Source: Ornithodoros turicata (Eukaryota; Arthropoda; Arachnida; Ixodida; Argasidae). Taken from it: 64,000 bases of DNA. The position numbers and the translations under genes are program-made. Location of the stretch: contig NC_088201.1 of NCBI RefSeq assembly GCF_037126465.1, positions 26,706,550 to 26,770,549 of the forward strand, written 5' to 3'. Shown here one piece after another: positions 9,778 to 22,185 of this stretch. Numbering within the stretch: position 1 is the stretch's first letter; the number at the start of each line of letters is the position of its first letter. The notes below the pieces were generated by a model. That model had not been told where the DNA came from and did not search any database. It saw only the letters and a program-made list of their open reading frames with translations.

Positions 9778-9850
9778 ACTTGACCGCATGACACGCTCCT
9801 AGCCAACCACCAACCCGAATGACGTCGTTCTCTCCCCTGATTTGTTGGAA
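9778..9850. repeat. partial copy of palindromic MITE family A
   Basis: The sequence gcatgacacgctcctagcca, then accaacccgaatgacg and cccctgatttgttggaaa, matches one arm of family A elements such as 10245-10498. The second arm is missing. From 9851 to 10244 nothing further is recognised except a gtacgccccgcg motif also seen in family A centres. Confidence 0.65.
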
Positions 9851-10244
9851 ACATGGAAACGGAAGGTCTTTTTGTGGCACATATGCAGTTACGTGAATGG
9901 ACCTTTTTCATATACGCGCCGTATCCTAGCGGCTCTCCAGCGAACCACGCTTGGCGCTGCGCCAAAACATATCCACGTGGATAGCACCAAGGACCCAATC
10001 CGGTCCGGAGTGGGACCGACGAGCTCGCGCCGTTCGTGCGGTCTCCCCACTGGTCCCCATTTCTGTCGTCCCTATATTGCTCCATCTAGTGAAGATGAAG
10101 ATAACCCTTCCAGCGCATGAAGGTCATGCGCATAGGCCCTTGTGACAAAGGTCCATTGTCACAGAAAGGCGTACGCCCCGCGCCACAAATCGGGAGTGCT
10201 AACGGTTGCCTTCAGCGTGTTATGTGGCGACGTTCTGTGGGGCG

Positions 10245-10498
10245 TACACTCTTAGAAATGAACTTCACCGCATAGCACGCTCCTAGCCAACCATCATCTC
10301 GAATGATATCGTTATCTGCCCTGATTTGTTGAAAACGGCAGGCGTACGCCTTTTTTGTGACACTTATGCTGTTCATAATTGTCACAAAAGAATGCGTACG
10401 CCTCCCGTTTTCAACAAATCAGGGCAGATAACGATATCATTCGAGATGATGGTTGGCTAGGTGCGTGCTGTGCGGTGAAGTTCATTTCTAAGAGTGTA
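10245..10498. mobile_element. palindromic MITE family A, copy 1
   Basis: This is a nearly perfect fold-back of about 250 bp bounded by TA. The left arm starts cactcttagaaatgaacttc and the right arm ends with the inverted copy gaagttcatttctaagagtg. The arms extend almost to the centre near 10375. TA boundaries suggest a Tc1/mariner-type origin; no coding sequence is present. Sequence from 10499 to 10877 is unassigned. Confidence 0.9.
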
Positions 10499-10877
10499 GG
10501 GCGTCATAATCTCTTCCTAACGAAGCCGTTGCTACACCGCAATATACGTTTCACATGTGCACGCGCATTAAATTTTATTTTAATTAACTATATGTACTCT
10601 ATAAAGGAGATAAGAACTCCTATCTGAAGGTATTTAGTTAGGGGTGTAATAGGTGTAATATTGTTCTTCTACGCTTCGTAATTCTATTTACAATTTATTG
10701 TCCAATACTTCTCCTTCATAACGTGTGCAGCGTTAATACAAATGCGCACTCTTTTTCGGATACGGGCGAGTAGACGTACGGCCATCCAGATACCTCTATC
10801 CATTGCTACGTCATTTGAAGAACTGTAGCACCCAATCAGACGCCAACACGGAGGTACACATAATGTTCTGCTCGACA

Positions 10878-11118
10878 ATCTTAAAAATGAACTTCACCAC
10901 ATAGCACACTCCTATCCAACCATCATCCCGAACGACAACGTTCTCATCTGATTTGTTGAAAATGGGAGGCGGAGCCTATTTTGTAGCCAGAATGCCGTAC
11001 ATACATAACAGATATATAATAGGCTCCGCCTCCCGTTATCAACAAATCAGGAGCGAGAACGTTGTCATTGGGGATGATGGTTGGCTAGCAGCGTGCTATA
11101 TGTGGTGCGAGCTATTCT
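10878..11118. mobile_element. palindromic MITE family A, copy 2 (right end lost)
   Basis: The left arm starts cttaaaaatgaacttcacca. The right arm carries gagaacgttgtcattggg and gatgatggttggctag but breaks off after gctatatgtggtg, before the terminal repeat. The following LINE begins at this break, so the truncation coincides with the LINE 5' side. Confidence 0.85.
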
Positions 11119-11239
11119 GCGTTCTCTGCCTTCAGCATCAGCGAATCTACCAGAAGTGCAGGGGTTGCTGTCTCTGGAGCCATTGTTCGACTTTCATTCC
11201 TGCGCGGCTCTACAAGGACTACACATAAAAGGAGTACAA

Positions 11240-11900
11240 CTTTTCAGTGGAACTGCAATGGGCTAAGCTCTAAGTTGGGCGATTTCCGGAACTTCGTGTA
11301 TCGTCATCGGTTTCCGATCCTTGCGCTCAGTGAACCTAACGTTGGCATGACGTTCTGACTGTCGAACCATGTCCTGTACACTTCCCAACGAGTTTCCGGT
11401 GTGAGTCGGGCTATGTTAGCAGTCCGAAAGGACGTACCATCAGGAAACTTGAAAGTGTCCAGTGACGAGCATTTTGAACATGTACAGTGTTGTGTATTGA
11501 TGAATTACTATTGATGAATAACCAACGGCTGACTGTCGCCAGTGTATACATCTCCCCGAGCGTCCGTATCTCCGAAGACCAGGTTAGAGCTTTTTTTAGG
11601 GACCTTCCCGTACCCTTCATCGTATGTGGCGACTTCAACGCCCACAGCGTTGTCTGGGGAAGCGCCTGGTCTGACGGGCGAGGGCAGATCATCGAACTGT
11701 GCCTAGAGGAAGTCAGGGCCATAGTATGTGTTAACCCACCCATGGATCACCCACCTTCTATAGAGGCCCAAGGTACCAGAGCTGTCTCGATGTCACCTTC
11801 TGCTCTGAGGACCAAGCGCAGCACCTACATTGGGCGACTAACTTGGAGTCCATGGGGAGCGATCATGTACCAGTGCTTATTTTACATTCATTAATGGCTA
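11240..11900 (+). pseudogene. LINE endonuclease domain relic
   Basis: Frame pieces read LQWNCNGLSSKLGDFRNFV, then ILALSEPNV, the N-terminal signature of APE-type LINE endonucleases. Further on come RLTVASVYISPS and PFIVCGDFNAHSVVWGS, which holds the GDFNAHxxxWG metal-binding/catalytic motif. The last signature, SMGSDHVPV, includes the SDH motif near 11845-11870. This enzyme nicks the target DNA. The blocks lie in different frames, so at least two frameshifts are present, plus a stop after NVGMTF. Confidence 0.85.
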
Positions 11901-12262
11901 CTCGAAGCCACAGAGTGCGGGTCACAGATTGGAAGCTATTTGAAATAGAAGCGGATGCCACAGTCCAGCGTGCTACCAACATCGCGGCCTTTGAGGCCCA
12001 GATATCTGCTATGGTGGACAAAGTGACAATCCTCACTTCAGCCCCAAGAGCACACCAGTCGGTGGACGTTGAGTACCAACGCCTATGGGCAATTCGACGC
12101 CGTGCCGAGCGCCGTTTCCGTAGAACTGGCCGTATCGAAGATTACGAAGAGGCCTGTAGGGTTAAAGTCATTATCCACAGACATCTGGGGAAGCTTTCCT
12201 CCAAACAGTGGAAATCTTTCTGTGAAACATTAAACCCACATGCCACTACAGGACACATGTGA
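11880..12262 (+). pseudogene. LINE linker between endonuclease and RT
   Basis: An open + strand frame from the SDH motif continues RVRVTDWKLFEIEADATV, then YQRLWAIRRRAERRFRRTGR and SSKQWKSFCETLNP. The W-x-x-F pattern followed by a basic RRRAERR segment is typical of the region between endonuclease and RT in RNase H-bearing LINEs. It stops at 12262. Confidence 0.7.
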
Positions 12263-12481
12263 CGAATTGTGAAAGGCTTAGAAAGGCGAGCACCGGTGAG
12301 TCAGCTTTTTCCATTCCGCGCTCTTACCGTGCATCATGGTACGTCAGAAACAGCTGCTGGGGAAGAATTTTGTGCGTTACTCCTAAAACCATCGACTGCG
12401 TCCTTAACTTCTGGGTACCAGGTGTCAACGTAAGAGGCACTTTGCGCTGTCGACTTAAACCACAATGCTGAAGTTCCTGCG

Positions 12482-13910
12482 ATGGATCTTGACTTCACCC
12501 CTCAGGAGCTGGAAACAGCCATTCAAGCGTGCAATCGCCGGTCGTTCTCGGGCCCGGATGGTGTATCGTACCAAATGATAATGCATCTTGGCCATGTGGC
12601 TCGGAAGGTATTGCTTCGGTTGATGAATGACCAATGGCAAAAGGGTACTATCCCTGAGGGCTGGAAGGTATCGCGAGCAATACCTATTCTGAAGCCGGGG
12701 AAAGCACCAAGTCAAATAGACTCGTTTCGCCCAATAAGCTTGACAAGCTGCTTGTGCAAGATTATGGAACGTATTATCTTATCTCGGATTGAGTGGTATT
12801 TGGAATCGCAATCGTCTGCCGAAAGAGATGGCGGGGTTCCGAAGAGGAAGGTGTACAATGGATTGCGTACTGGACCTGGTATCAACAGTTGAACAGGAGC
12901 GATCGGGTGGACGAATGACTGCAGCTGTGTTCCTTGACATCAAAAGGGCGTATGACACTGCAAGGCACCCTCATGTTCTGCATGGCCTCTATTCCCTCGG
13001 CATAGGGGGGCGAGCGCTGAGGTGGATTGCTAACTATTTAAGTGGCCGGGCGGTGTTCATGCGTACCAGCACCGGGGATACACAGAAGCACTCAGTGACC
13101 GCAGGAGTGCCGCAGGGGGCAGTACTCAGTCCCATGCTACTGGCGACACTCCCGTCCCTGTTACCACGAGGTGTACGTCTAAGTATGTATGCTGATGACT
13201 TATGTTTGAAGTCTCCGGGAAACAGTGGTCAGCGCTTCGTACACGTCTTCAGGAGGCACTAGACAAGGTTACCATCTTCTTGTCTCAACGGGGCATGGAT
13301 GTGTCGTTAGAGAAAACAGTAGTGATGCCGTTCACGAGGAAACGCTTACCAACTTTCAGCTTCAAGTCAATGGTCAACAACTCCTCCGAAGAGTAACACA
13401 TCACAGGTTCCTTGGGGTCATCGTGAACAGATCTCTGTCCTGGTCAGCCGAAGTTCAACGCATAAAGGAGAAAGCAACATCCGTCGTTAATGTCATGCAC
13501 TACATCGCTGGCAGTCGATGGGGAGCGTCTCCGACGGCTATGCTCGGTCTGCATCATTCACTAATTCGTCAGATGTTGGCGTACTCCCTGCCACTTCTAC
13601 AAGGCCTGTGCCCCACCTCAGAATCTATCCTCGAGAGTGTGGCTGCCAGGAGCCTAAGAGTGTGCTTGGGGGTTCATCGGTCAGCTTCTAACCAGCTCGC
13701 AGTTGCAGAAGCGAAGGAACCTCCGGTACCAGCTCTAAGAGTTCAGGAATCACTTCGTCACTTCATCCGACTGTCAACGCGGCATCGTCGGCACCACCTT
13801 GTTGAAGCAATTAATAAGAGAGCTAATTCCACTTTTCGCCAGGCCATTCTGCCATACCGAGGCATCTCATCATCATATAAACGCATTCCAGCATCGCCTT
13901 TGCCGTAGTG
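12482..13910 (+). pseudogene. LINE reverse transcriptase relic
   Basis: The first frame (12482-12892) holds FTPQELETAIQACNRRSFSG, then PDGVSYQMI, IPILKPGKAP and SFRPISLTSCLCKIMERIIL, RT motifs 0 to 2. The next frame (12789-13262) holds AVFLDIKRAYDTARH, TAGVPQGAVLSPML and the catalytic MYADDLCL (YADD at 13188-13199). The third (13225-13908) holds HHRFLGVIVNRSLSW and the thumb region. The catalytic aspartates are kept, but two frameshifts split the protein. Confidence 0.9.
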
Positions 13911-14019
13911 GGGTGTTGTCCCTCTCAGAGTCAATACAGAAGTTCCAGGCCTTTCGTCGAAGAAGTCCTCACTTCCTTGCATGCAGCGACAGCTGAGTTT
14001 GGAACTGATCCAACGTCTG

Positions 14020-14922
14020 GATGATCGCAAGGCGGTATATGCGGATGGCTCCACAATATCTACAGGATCCGCCTGTGCCTTCGTTGTACCGAATACTTGC
14101 GTCGAATAATTGCGTCGAATACTGCGCGCAGTGCTCGACTATCGCATCGAACTTTATCGACAGCAGCAGAGCTACACGCTCTTCTTCTAGCCATAGAGCA
14201 TATGTCGTGCGCGCCTTCCCAGGGAAAATGGGTTATTTTTTTGTGATTCTAAAGCCGCTTTACGGACCCTTATGACACAGTGTACACACCACCTCTCAGC
14301 TCCTGTACTTAATGACATACTAGAAGCGCACCAAAAAGCAGTGACCGCTGGCCATGACGTGATTTTCCGGTGGATACCTGGCCACTGTGGGATCACCGGA
14401 CATGATGAAGCCGATCACTACGCCGGGAAAGCACATGGAAATAGTACAGTCCGCAGTGTTTACTTCACGAAGGCGGACGCCAAGAGTGCCTTAAAGTCTC
14501 TGAGCCATAAGCTGTCAATAGATCAATGGTTTTGTGGCGAGGCTGGATCTTCCCTTCTGCACCGGGTTGACCCCGAACTAGCCCTGGTCCTCCCAACATC
14601 CATGCCACGGCAGCTTACGTCATTGTTTCACAGGCTCCGGCTCAGTGTGCCATACAGTGCAAGACTCCTGTACAGGCTTGGGAAGGCGGACTCTCCCAAT
14701 TGTTCAGTCTGTGGCTCTATCGAAGACGTCGAACATATTATAGTTATGTGCCCAAGATACTCTGAGTGTCGTGACAGACTTGTAGCCGCGTTAGGCCGGG
14801 TTGACAATCGACCCTTCGGAATGCAGAAGGTGCTGGGGCCATGGCCAACGAGCACTCAACTGACAGCTTTGCGAGCAGTTACACAGTTTTTAAGGGACAC
14901 CAAGCTGTTAGACGGGCTATGA
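14020..14922 (+). pseudogene. LINE RNase H and zinc-finger C terminus
   Basis: KAVYADGSTISTGSACAFVV (about 14030-14090) carries the first RNase H aspartate. A frameshifted segment with the ELHALLLAIEHM block follows, and then the 14272-14922 frame gives FRWIPGHCGITGHDEADHYA, the histidine/aspartate end of RNase H. The tail has NCSVCGSIEDVEHIIVMCP, a CCHC-like zinc finger common in this LINE group, and LGPWPTS near the stop. RNase H removes the RNA template. The break lies within the RNase H core. Confidence 0.88.
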
Positions 14923-15260
14923 CCCTGACTGTGGCGTTCGTCGCCGCTTCGCGACATCTCCAGTGGGTGTGGGTGGATGTGTCTGGCATTCCTTTCCTTT
15001 CCTTAGGTGATCTGGGGTAGCCGGCCCTCGTGATGAGGGCTACAATCCCCATTTTTTTCTTTCAATCATCATCATCATCAAAGGTGTCACAGTCAACAAG
15101 TTAAAATCGCGGTTTGGTGCCGACACAGTCGGCGGGCTAGCTTGGTAGACTTCATAGCCCATAGTTTACGGAGTCACTTCGTGCTATCGAAGGAAGAGCT
15201 TCCACTGATACGTGGACCCACTCTAACTCTTACGTCCTAAATAATAGCTGAACGCCCAAG

Positions 15261-15599
15261 TACACTGTTAAAACAGAACTTCACCACATAGCACGCTCCT
15301 AGCCATCCATCATTCCGAATGATATCATTCTGCCTCCCTATTTGCTGAAAATGGGAGGAGGCGCCTATCTAGGACACATTATGCGTGTCCCAGATCGCTC
15401 CTCCCCCTGTTTTGAACGGATCATGAGTCATGATCATGATCCGTTCAAAACAGGGGGAGGAGCGATCTGGGACATGCATAATGTGTCCCAGATAGGCGCC
15501 TCCTCCCATTTTCAGCAAATAAGGAGGCAGAATGATATCATTCGGAATGATGGATGGCTAGGAGCGTGCTACGTGGTGAAGTTCTATTTTAACAGTGTA
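15261..15599. mobile_element. palindromic MITE family A, copy 3
   Basis: The longest family A copy here is 339 bp. It is bounded by TA, with arms starting cactgttaaaacagaacttc and ending gaagttctattttaacagtg. The two arms are almost exact reverse complements up to a centre at tcatgagtcatgatcatga (about 15419-15440). The near identity of the arms suggests recent formation or ongoing gene conversion. Confidence 0.92.
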
Positions 15600-15660
15600 G
15601 ACCCCTCCTAAGGGGTCGTGACTTTGATATGTGTGGTTCATTACACAATGCCCATATTGT

Positions 15661-16328
15661 ACGCAGGGTGTCCCTCTCGCTATTCGCCCCGGTTTTTTTC
15701 GCATAACGCGCGAAATATCCCAACGTATGGTGAAATTAAATTAAAGGTGTACTAACCCTGCACTGTTCCGATAAATGATGATGTCAAGTGAAGTGCTGAA
15801 AGTGGCCGCCCTTGGCATGCAGACGTGCTTGAACGTGACGTTTATATCTTATCCAAGGTTCGTACCAGCTGTTCCGCATTCAGGAGCGTAATTTCGCGGC
15901 GCACGTTTTATTCTAGTACTCCGCTAGTTCTTGCTTTGTTCCAGTACACTCTACCTCTCTACATGCTCTACAGGAAGAAATCAGGAGTTGTAAGGTCAGG
16001 CGATTTCGGTGGCTAACAGGCCCTTCGAGATGACGCGATCGGGTGCCATGCTCGCATCGGAGGTTGGGCACGCCTTTATAGACTCAGTTTTCCAACAAGT
16101 CCGGAGCAGAAAAACACGGTACTCAATCATGTACCGATTCATGTTTCAACGGAAACACAGCGTGCCCGTCTGCGATACGTCAGACTGATAATGTCTGCGT
16201 GAAGTCTAGATTTCCCATAAATTGGGAACTCCGGTGGGCACCCCTCGATTTTTGCCAAACGAAAACTCTCAAAAGCACGTTATGCGGAAAACAAACGGGG
16301 CCAATAGCGAGTGGAACACTCTTGACTA
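15661..16328 (-). mobile_element. mariner/Tc1-like (IS630) deletion derivative
   Basis: Imperfect terminal inverted repeats of about 45 bp pair agggtgtccctctcgctatt (left) with the complement of ccaatagcgagtggaacact (right), inside TA dinucleotides at 15659-15660 and 16329-16330. The - strand carries a transposase relic, PPKSPDLTTPDFFL (near 15985-16015), matching the P-x-SPDLxPxDFFLWG motif before the last catalytic Asp. It is followed by remnants resembling the family C terminus near 15790-15840. Most of the transposase is deleted or frameshifted. Confidence 0.75.
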
Positions 16329-16330
16329 CG

Positions 16331-17240
16331 CGACTGAGTATAGTGTAAAATAAAGTATTATTTTTTTACGTGTCGTTGTTGGCGAGATATAAACCCTTGA
16401 ACAAATTTTTGCATCCAGCTCTGACGTCAGAGGGGCAAGAGACACCGCCATACCATATTGGATCTAGTAACCACCGTGATCTTTTCCGCAGTGATGTCAC
16501 CGTCGGATGAATTTCGGTATTCGCGGAGCCGATTTTCTAAGTGTCTAACACCCCTGACACACGGACACTCTAAAGGTCTTTCCAGAGAAGGACACCTACA
16601 GGAACGGCTTTTGCGCCCATTGACACACGATAACGGAGATTCTCCTTTTAGATAACGGGCCTTTTCGAAAAAGGATATGGACTCTCTCATTTCCGACCGA
16701 AAAGGCGTATAGCCTCGATAGCAGCATCCGCCGATGATTAGCAGATCCCGATTATTTAACACACAAATGCCTATGTTCAACATTTTTATCAGTCGTTAAA
16801 ATAGTTTTCCAAATTTACAGGGTCCTTATCATAACTTTTTCTGGTGATAATAAATGCAATAATCTCGCGCCCAAAAAGCCGCGTGTACAGGTGCAAGAAA
16901 GGGATACATGGGCTGTAATAAAGTTATGGGGAGACAATTTAGATGACCTGCGTGGACCGAAACACAATGGTGAAGTCTACACCCGTATCGCCGAGGCATT
17001 GAGCAATTCCGGAGTGCACTAAGAGATACACTAATGCGAGACCGCCATTGTCGTGTGTTAGTGATGCAAACTCCTTGCCCTAAGGGGTCCTTCAAAGCTG
17101 TAAAGGACCCCTACTTCAAATGAGTTCTAGCCTGCCCGTGTGTCACGGGTATAACACCCCGTCTGCCATAACACTTGAAATGTAGGTTCAAGTCTATGTC
17201 TGTTATCCGGTTATCCGGTTTCAATTCGTTTTGAGAACGT
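16331..17240. other. unassigned sequence
   Basis: No inverted termini or coding motifs were recognised. The stretch 16540-16640 (gacacacggacactctaaag and nearby) looks like repeat-derived sequence but could not be assigned. Confidence 0.35.
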
Positions 17241-17425
17241 GTCGTGTTGTCTTTTTCTGTTCCGTGTCTCTGGTTTTTATCGTCGTTTTCAATTCTTTGG
17301 TTGGCAATTCTTCTTCTTCTTTGTATACGTCCTTGTCTTTGTCCCCGCACTGAGGGTTTTATAGATTTTAAATATGAGTTACCAACCCGCCCAAGTTTTA
17401 ACCTTTTTTTCCTTTTAATAAGTCG
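17241..17425. repeat. probable dispersed-repeat end, pyrimidine-rich
   Basis: A T/C-rich tract with ttcttcttcttctttgtata is followed by gttaccaacccgcccaagtt. The latter resembles the 3' ends of dispersed repeats that I have seen in tick sequences. The assignment is from memory and weak. Confidence 0.3.
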
Positions 17426-19799
17426 TCGTCGTTAATAACTTCAAATTTGCTTATACGCTTCTTATTCATTTGCCTCGTCCATCAGATATTACAGTGACAT
17501 TGCAAAATACTACCATATAAGCCGGTGTCCTCCATCTGCTGCAAGTTGGAGTTCCGTGCGGCGCCCCTCGTCGCGCCAAGTATCGAAAACAACCAGCGCG
17601 GAAAGACGTGCGTTAACAGTGCGGTAGGGGTTACACGCATACTGTATGCATGGCGAATGCGTAAGTACAGGTATCCGCATGCATCAAGGCCATTTGCGTG
17701 CGATTCCAGCTTTCAAAAATAACTCCGATTCTATCGACCAGACGTTCGACCGTTCGCTGACTGACGGCAGCTCATTCAATTACACGGCACGGTTTCGTAT
17801 CACCGAAGCATCATACCTCTCGGCTTAGCGAACACGGCTTCTGCCCCACATTTGCGATAGTCACTGGAGAACCGTTATTGATTTGAACCGGCATGCAGTT
17901 TAATCTGACTGCTTGGTGTGCTTGCTACGAAGTATAGGCTCGTGTTTCGGTAGCTTTTCTCCGGAGTTACTCAGATCCGCTCATAGTTTCAGCTGTCGAT
18001 GTTGTTTGAGCAGCTGTGCTTACTGCGATATATGTATTCACAGTGCCAATCCAACCCACTTGAGGATTGTCCTTCTCAAGTACATTATTTGAATGCAGCA
18101 AACAAGTTCATGTTGCAGGCGGGCGATAGGTAATGATGACCAGTTCTTTAATGCGTTTTCTCTCTATGTGTATGGCTTGTGTGAGTTGGGGGGCTTGAGA
18201 GTTTCTGGTGGTTGTGGAGGCCCTCGGAAACATAAGACAGTGCTACATTAAGTCAGATAATACGTATTACCATTAAAAGGGTGTCCACTAACCAGTACAG
18301 ACGTAGTGCTTTTGCTTATTTTTGTCTCTCTCACTCACTCTCTCTCTTCTTTTAGTGCCTGCCGTATTATGTGGGTATGTTCAGAAGGTGTCATCCTATG
18401 TGAAATTTCCTCTGATTCAGTCGTGGTCTAGGTATCCTGTGTTATTGGTTAACCTACGAAAACTAACCTACACTGTACCTATAACCTGCTAAAAAAGGAA
18501 CTTCAATGGACAACGTCTTTAAAATTAATACTTAGGCTCAAATTCCGGGGAGCCTGCCCTCACCTATTCATCACTTCTGGAGTCGTCTATGCTGCGTACA
18601 CTGGCCCAGGGTGTTCCAGCGTGTGAACAACAAGGATCAAATATTCTCCACTCAGGAGGACTTGCAACCCGGAGCTCGTGGCAGTACAGATTCGAAAGTT
18701 GTCCGCATTTTCAGGGTCATGCCGTCGATCGGGAGGAGAGAAACGGCAAGCTGGCTAAACCGCATAGTTATATAAAATGAGGGAAAGCCTAACGCACAGT
18801 GCATTCGGCTTTGTTGTTCTCGTATTTTGTGTGTGTCCTTGAGAGAAGGAATCAAGCCTTTTATTCTTGATCGAAAAGGATCCCTTTGCCATGAGGATGC
18901 CCTTCACATATAAATGGACCCATCACTCTTTTCGGATAATTTGAAAATGGAATGGATTGGCTTGTCCTGGATTGAGAAAAATAAATAGATTAAACGTAAC
19001 GCGAGGAAATAGATTAAACGTGTCACCTGATGAATTTTCCCACTCCCATACAAACCCCCTCGCCCCCCTCCCCCAAATAAGAAAAGGATAAGAAATGTTA
19101 CCCCACCCCCATACAACTGCAACGCGAAATACGAGAACTACGAAACAGGGAACCCAATAGCATAGACCTATAAGCGCAGCACAAAAGCCTGGGATACACT
19201 TGCTCCATAGCTGTTTATAAAGTTTACGAGTTTTGAAATCGCAGTATTTCAAACTCGTTCATTAGAGCGCATATGATTTGCCAACAATGAGACGGTTGTT
19301 ATGGTGTCGCATTGCTAAGCGTCTAAACTGGCTTGCGTCGGTGCACTGCAGGTTAGGGAATGAAATATCCAAGATCGTGTGTCGTAACAACGATGTAACG
19401 ACCACGGCGCTATATGATGTGCAATGAAGTTACGAAAACAAATCGTTGTCATACTTTTCTTTCAACACCATGGACGGTAAAATCAATTGTTGGAACGCGG
19501 CTCGCACGTATTTTAGGTACTTTCGTAACGAAGTTCGAGGTCAGCCCGGTATAGCACGCTGAAGTGTTCTGTTTTCTCGGCGGTTTGAAGTTTGCGGACA
19601 AAGCAGTCGGTTTTGGACAAAGAACGTTTTAGGCCGCCATGCATAAATACCAAGCACAAATAAAACTGCCGAAAAAACAAAAACGGTAGTGAGGCGCCGT
19701 AGCATTGATCAGAATCTTATCTGCTGATTGTGTGGTGTAGACACGGTACTCCGGAAGCCACTTTATGGTAGGTCTATAGTAACAAGCTCTATTCTTTAA
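17426..19799. other. unassigned sequence
   Basis: No gene, MITE or array was recognised over 2.4 kb. There is a (CT)-rich patch near 18327-18352 and A/G-rich tracts near 19060-19110. Frames are short and without domains. Confidence 0.35.
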
Positions 19800-19968
19800 T
19801 AGAGAGTTTTAGTGCATCGTGCGCTATCGCCTTTGTGTACGTAAGGGAGGCGTTGGTGGTTCTGCGCATATGCGCAAAACATAAAGAGAGCTTCGCGCAG
19901 TGCGCAGAACCACCGCGTTATCCCTTAGTACGCAAAGATAGTAGTGTACGATGCACTAAAACGCTCTA
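19800..19968. mobile_element. palindromic MITE family B, copy 1
   Basis: A fold-back element of about 170 bp between TA dinucleotides. The left arm starts gagagttttagtgcatcg; the right arm ends cgatgcactaaaacgctc. The arms then share the cgtac/gtacg and ggttctgcgc blocks. There is no coding sequence. Confidence 0.85.
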
Positions 19969-22039
19969 ATGTGTCGTAGGTGCCGTTATCGTTGACCTTA
20001 GTCGAGTTCCGATAGCATTTCGGTGCATCACTTTGTAAAAGGAAATTTGTGGAAACTTGCGTTTTAACACGGGAGAAAATTGGGCTTGTTGTTCCTAGAA
20101 AAACATAAGCCGCCGTATTGCGCAGACAACGTTGTTTACAGGGTCCCCCCTTCCTCTGGAAGATATTCCATATAAGACAACAACTACATGAATGACAATG
20201 GGATGAGGTGATATAGGACAAGATTAGGTGATCACCGTCGAAATGTATAGAAGGTGGAAAAGACGGATGGTTGGCATTTGTGCACACCGATGCTTCAGGG
20301 TGCGGGATGCGCCAGTACCCTACCTATTGCGCATCCCACGAAGGAGATAGTAAGTTACCTGAGGCATTCGCAAAGGTAGCACATCTAGCGGGTCGTTGGG
20401 TAGTCATTATATTTTATCTCGGTGTTTAATTAAACTGTCGGTAGTAGTGCATGTGCTTCGTGTTCCTCTCTGTGTCTCTGTTTTGAATCTGCGCTTTAAA
20501 AAGGCCGAAAAGCGAAACATCAATGAATTTCAACTGCATAGAAAGAGTAGTCTGCGGAAGTATGTAGTCAACAGTAAGCTCTTTGCTTTTAGTCGTCGTC
20601 TTTTTTAGTATCTTAGTACCTGCCATTAGGTTATATTCCTCGTATCGTATTATGCCTTGTCGAAATGAAAACCGAAAGTACTGGTTGTATTTCCGCACAA
20701 GCGTGCAAATGTATTCGCCTCGAGATCGAACTGTAGGTGGTGCTGCGACGGATCCCCTTTGGGGATACGGCATGATCGGACGCAGCAGGCTCTGGCTTTT
20801 CTACGCAGATATTGCAGTGTTTCTGGATGAAATGCCGCTGTCATGCAGTGCCTCACATATTGCGGATGTGTTGAAATGCGATACTTAGAACGCCGATAAG
20901 GTGTGAAAGCTGACAAATATTGCTGCACTACGAAGCTCTCCAGTCGCGAAGTTGTGAAAAGAAAATATCCTGTGTGCTTTTGAAGGGAAACACTACCTCC
21001 TTTGTTCCAAGCGCGATTTTGTTTTAGTCTTTTGCTGCTCTCGCTCGAACATTTATTCGTGGCTTGTGTATTGCTGTCTTTCCCTGTACCTTTTTATCTT
21101 ACGTCGAGACAACAAGGATTTTAAAAAAAGAACACTCACTCAAAATTCCTGTCTCCACTGATCTAAATGTACAATGTACTAATCAACAATAACAATAAAT
21201 CTAAATGTACAAATGTGCAAGAATGTAACATAAGGGCAGAATAGCCTAGTAAGTATTGAAGCCCTTTGCGTCGAGCGAGTACGGGAGAGGTTCGAGGTTT
21301 GATTTGTTTCCTGGGCGGGCATTCACTAAGTAGTGCTAAAATATGTTACGAGATGACCACTCCTGTGTGGTGGACTTGACTTTGTGTGGGGTGCTACCGG
21401 TCAAGTAATAACTACATATAAACTAAGTTTTTGGTTCCAGCGGCAGGTATATGTTCGGAAACACGCTGTTGCACACGTGCTTCATACCCCAAAAAACAAG
21501 TGTGTTTTACATATTACGTTCAGGGGTGGAGATAGCATTTTACCTTGAATGCGTGCGTTCCAATGATTACGTATATGTGAAAGATAAAAGTCTAGTCTGT
21601 CATACGGTCAGATGAAATGAAATGAAAGCTTGAAATTCACACATTTAAAAACACCCGTGTCATAAATATATATATTCATGAATTCATATATTCCATTTAT
21701 TAATACATTCGATACAACTTGTGTTTAGCGCGTGCAGAATATCCTAAGTGAGCATTATGAAGTAACTTAGAACAGCTATCACAGAAACCATTCTATAAGT
21801 AACTGTGACATAGTTTTATACATATGATAAAAAAACTATTACACCATTGACCTTAGCTCTTGGTACATTTTGTTTGACGCACAGAACCGCAGTGACAAAT
21901 AGTGGATCCGCATACTGGAACATATGCACGTTCTGTAGTTTTCTTCCCTGCTAAGTGCGCTGGTGCAGAGAACTAGACAAGTTCAAAAAAGTTTTCCACC
22001 AAGTAATTTTCACTCATTTTGAAGCGATTTTAACAGCTC
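19969..22039. other. unassigned sequence
   Basis: Nothing firm was recognised. At 20490-20545 the string ggccgaaaagcgaaacatca, with following tttcaactgc, resembles Penelope-like 3' ends (a C-GAAAC motif). At 20715-20755 cctcgagatcgaac is shared in inverse orientation with 22160-22185. Confidence 0.35.
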
Positions 22040-22185
22040 AGGTGTTCAGAAATTGAGCCTTTCGAGCACGTTTTCGAGCGCGATGACCACAGCGAAAGCA
22101 CCGGCTCAAGCCGAGCGTCCCCACTAAAGGCAGTTCACGGAGCAGCCGCATGGTGGCGACGCTGTTCGATCTCGAGGCGAATAGG
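22040..22185 (-). repeat. dispersed repeat fragment
   Basis: The - strand reads attcgcctcgagatcgaaca followed by a GC-rich block. The first 19 bases also occur on the + strand at about 20715-20734. Two occurrences within 1.5 kb indicate a dispersed repeat of unknown class. A (TA)n patch lies at 22192-22206. From 22207 to 22769 nothing is recognised. Confidence 0.4.

Larger units (their letters stand above)
11119..15080 (+). mobile_element. LINE retrotransposon (I/R1-like, with RNase H), 5'-truncated
   Basis: A single + strand element of about 3.9 kb encodes, in order, an AP-like endonuclease, reverse transcriptase, RNase H and a C-terminal zinc-finger-like CCHC segment. It ends in a TCATCATCATCATCA tail (15063-15079). 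ORF1 is missing. Each domain is interrupted by stops or frameshifts, so the copy is inactive. The presence of RNase H places it near the I, LOA or R1 groups. A 3' fragment of a related copy lies at 2393-2780 on the opposite strand. Confidence 0.88.
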
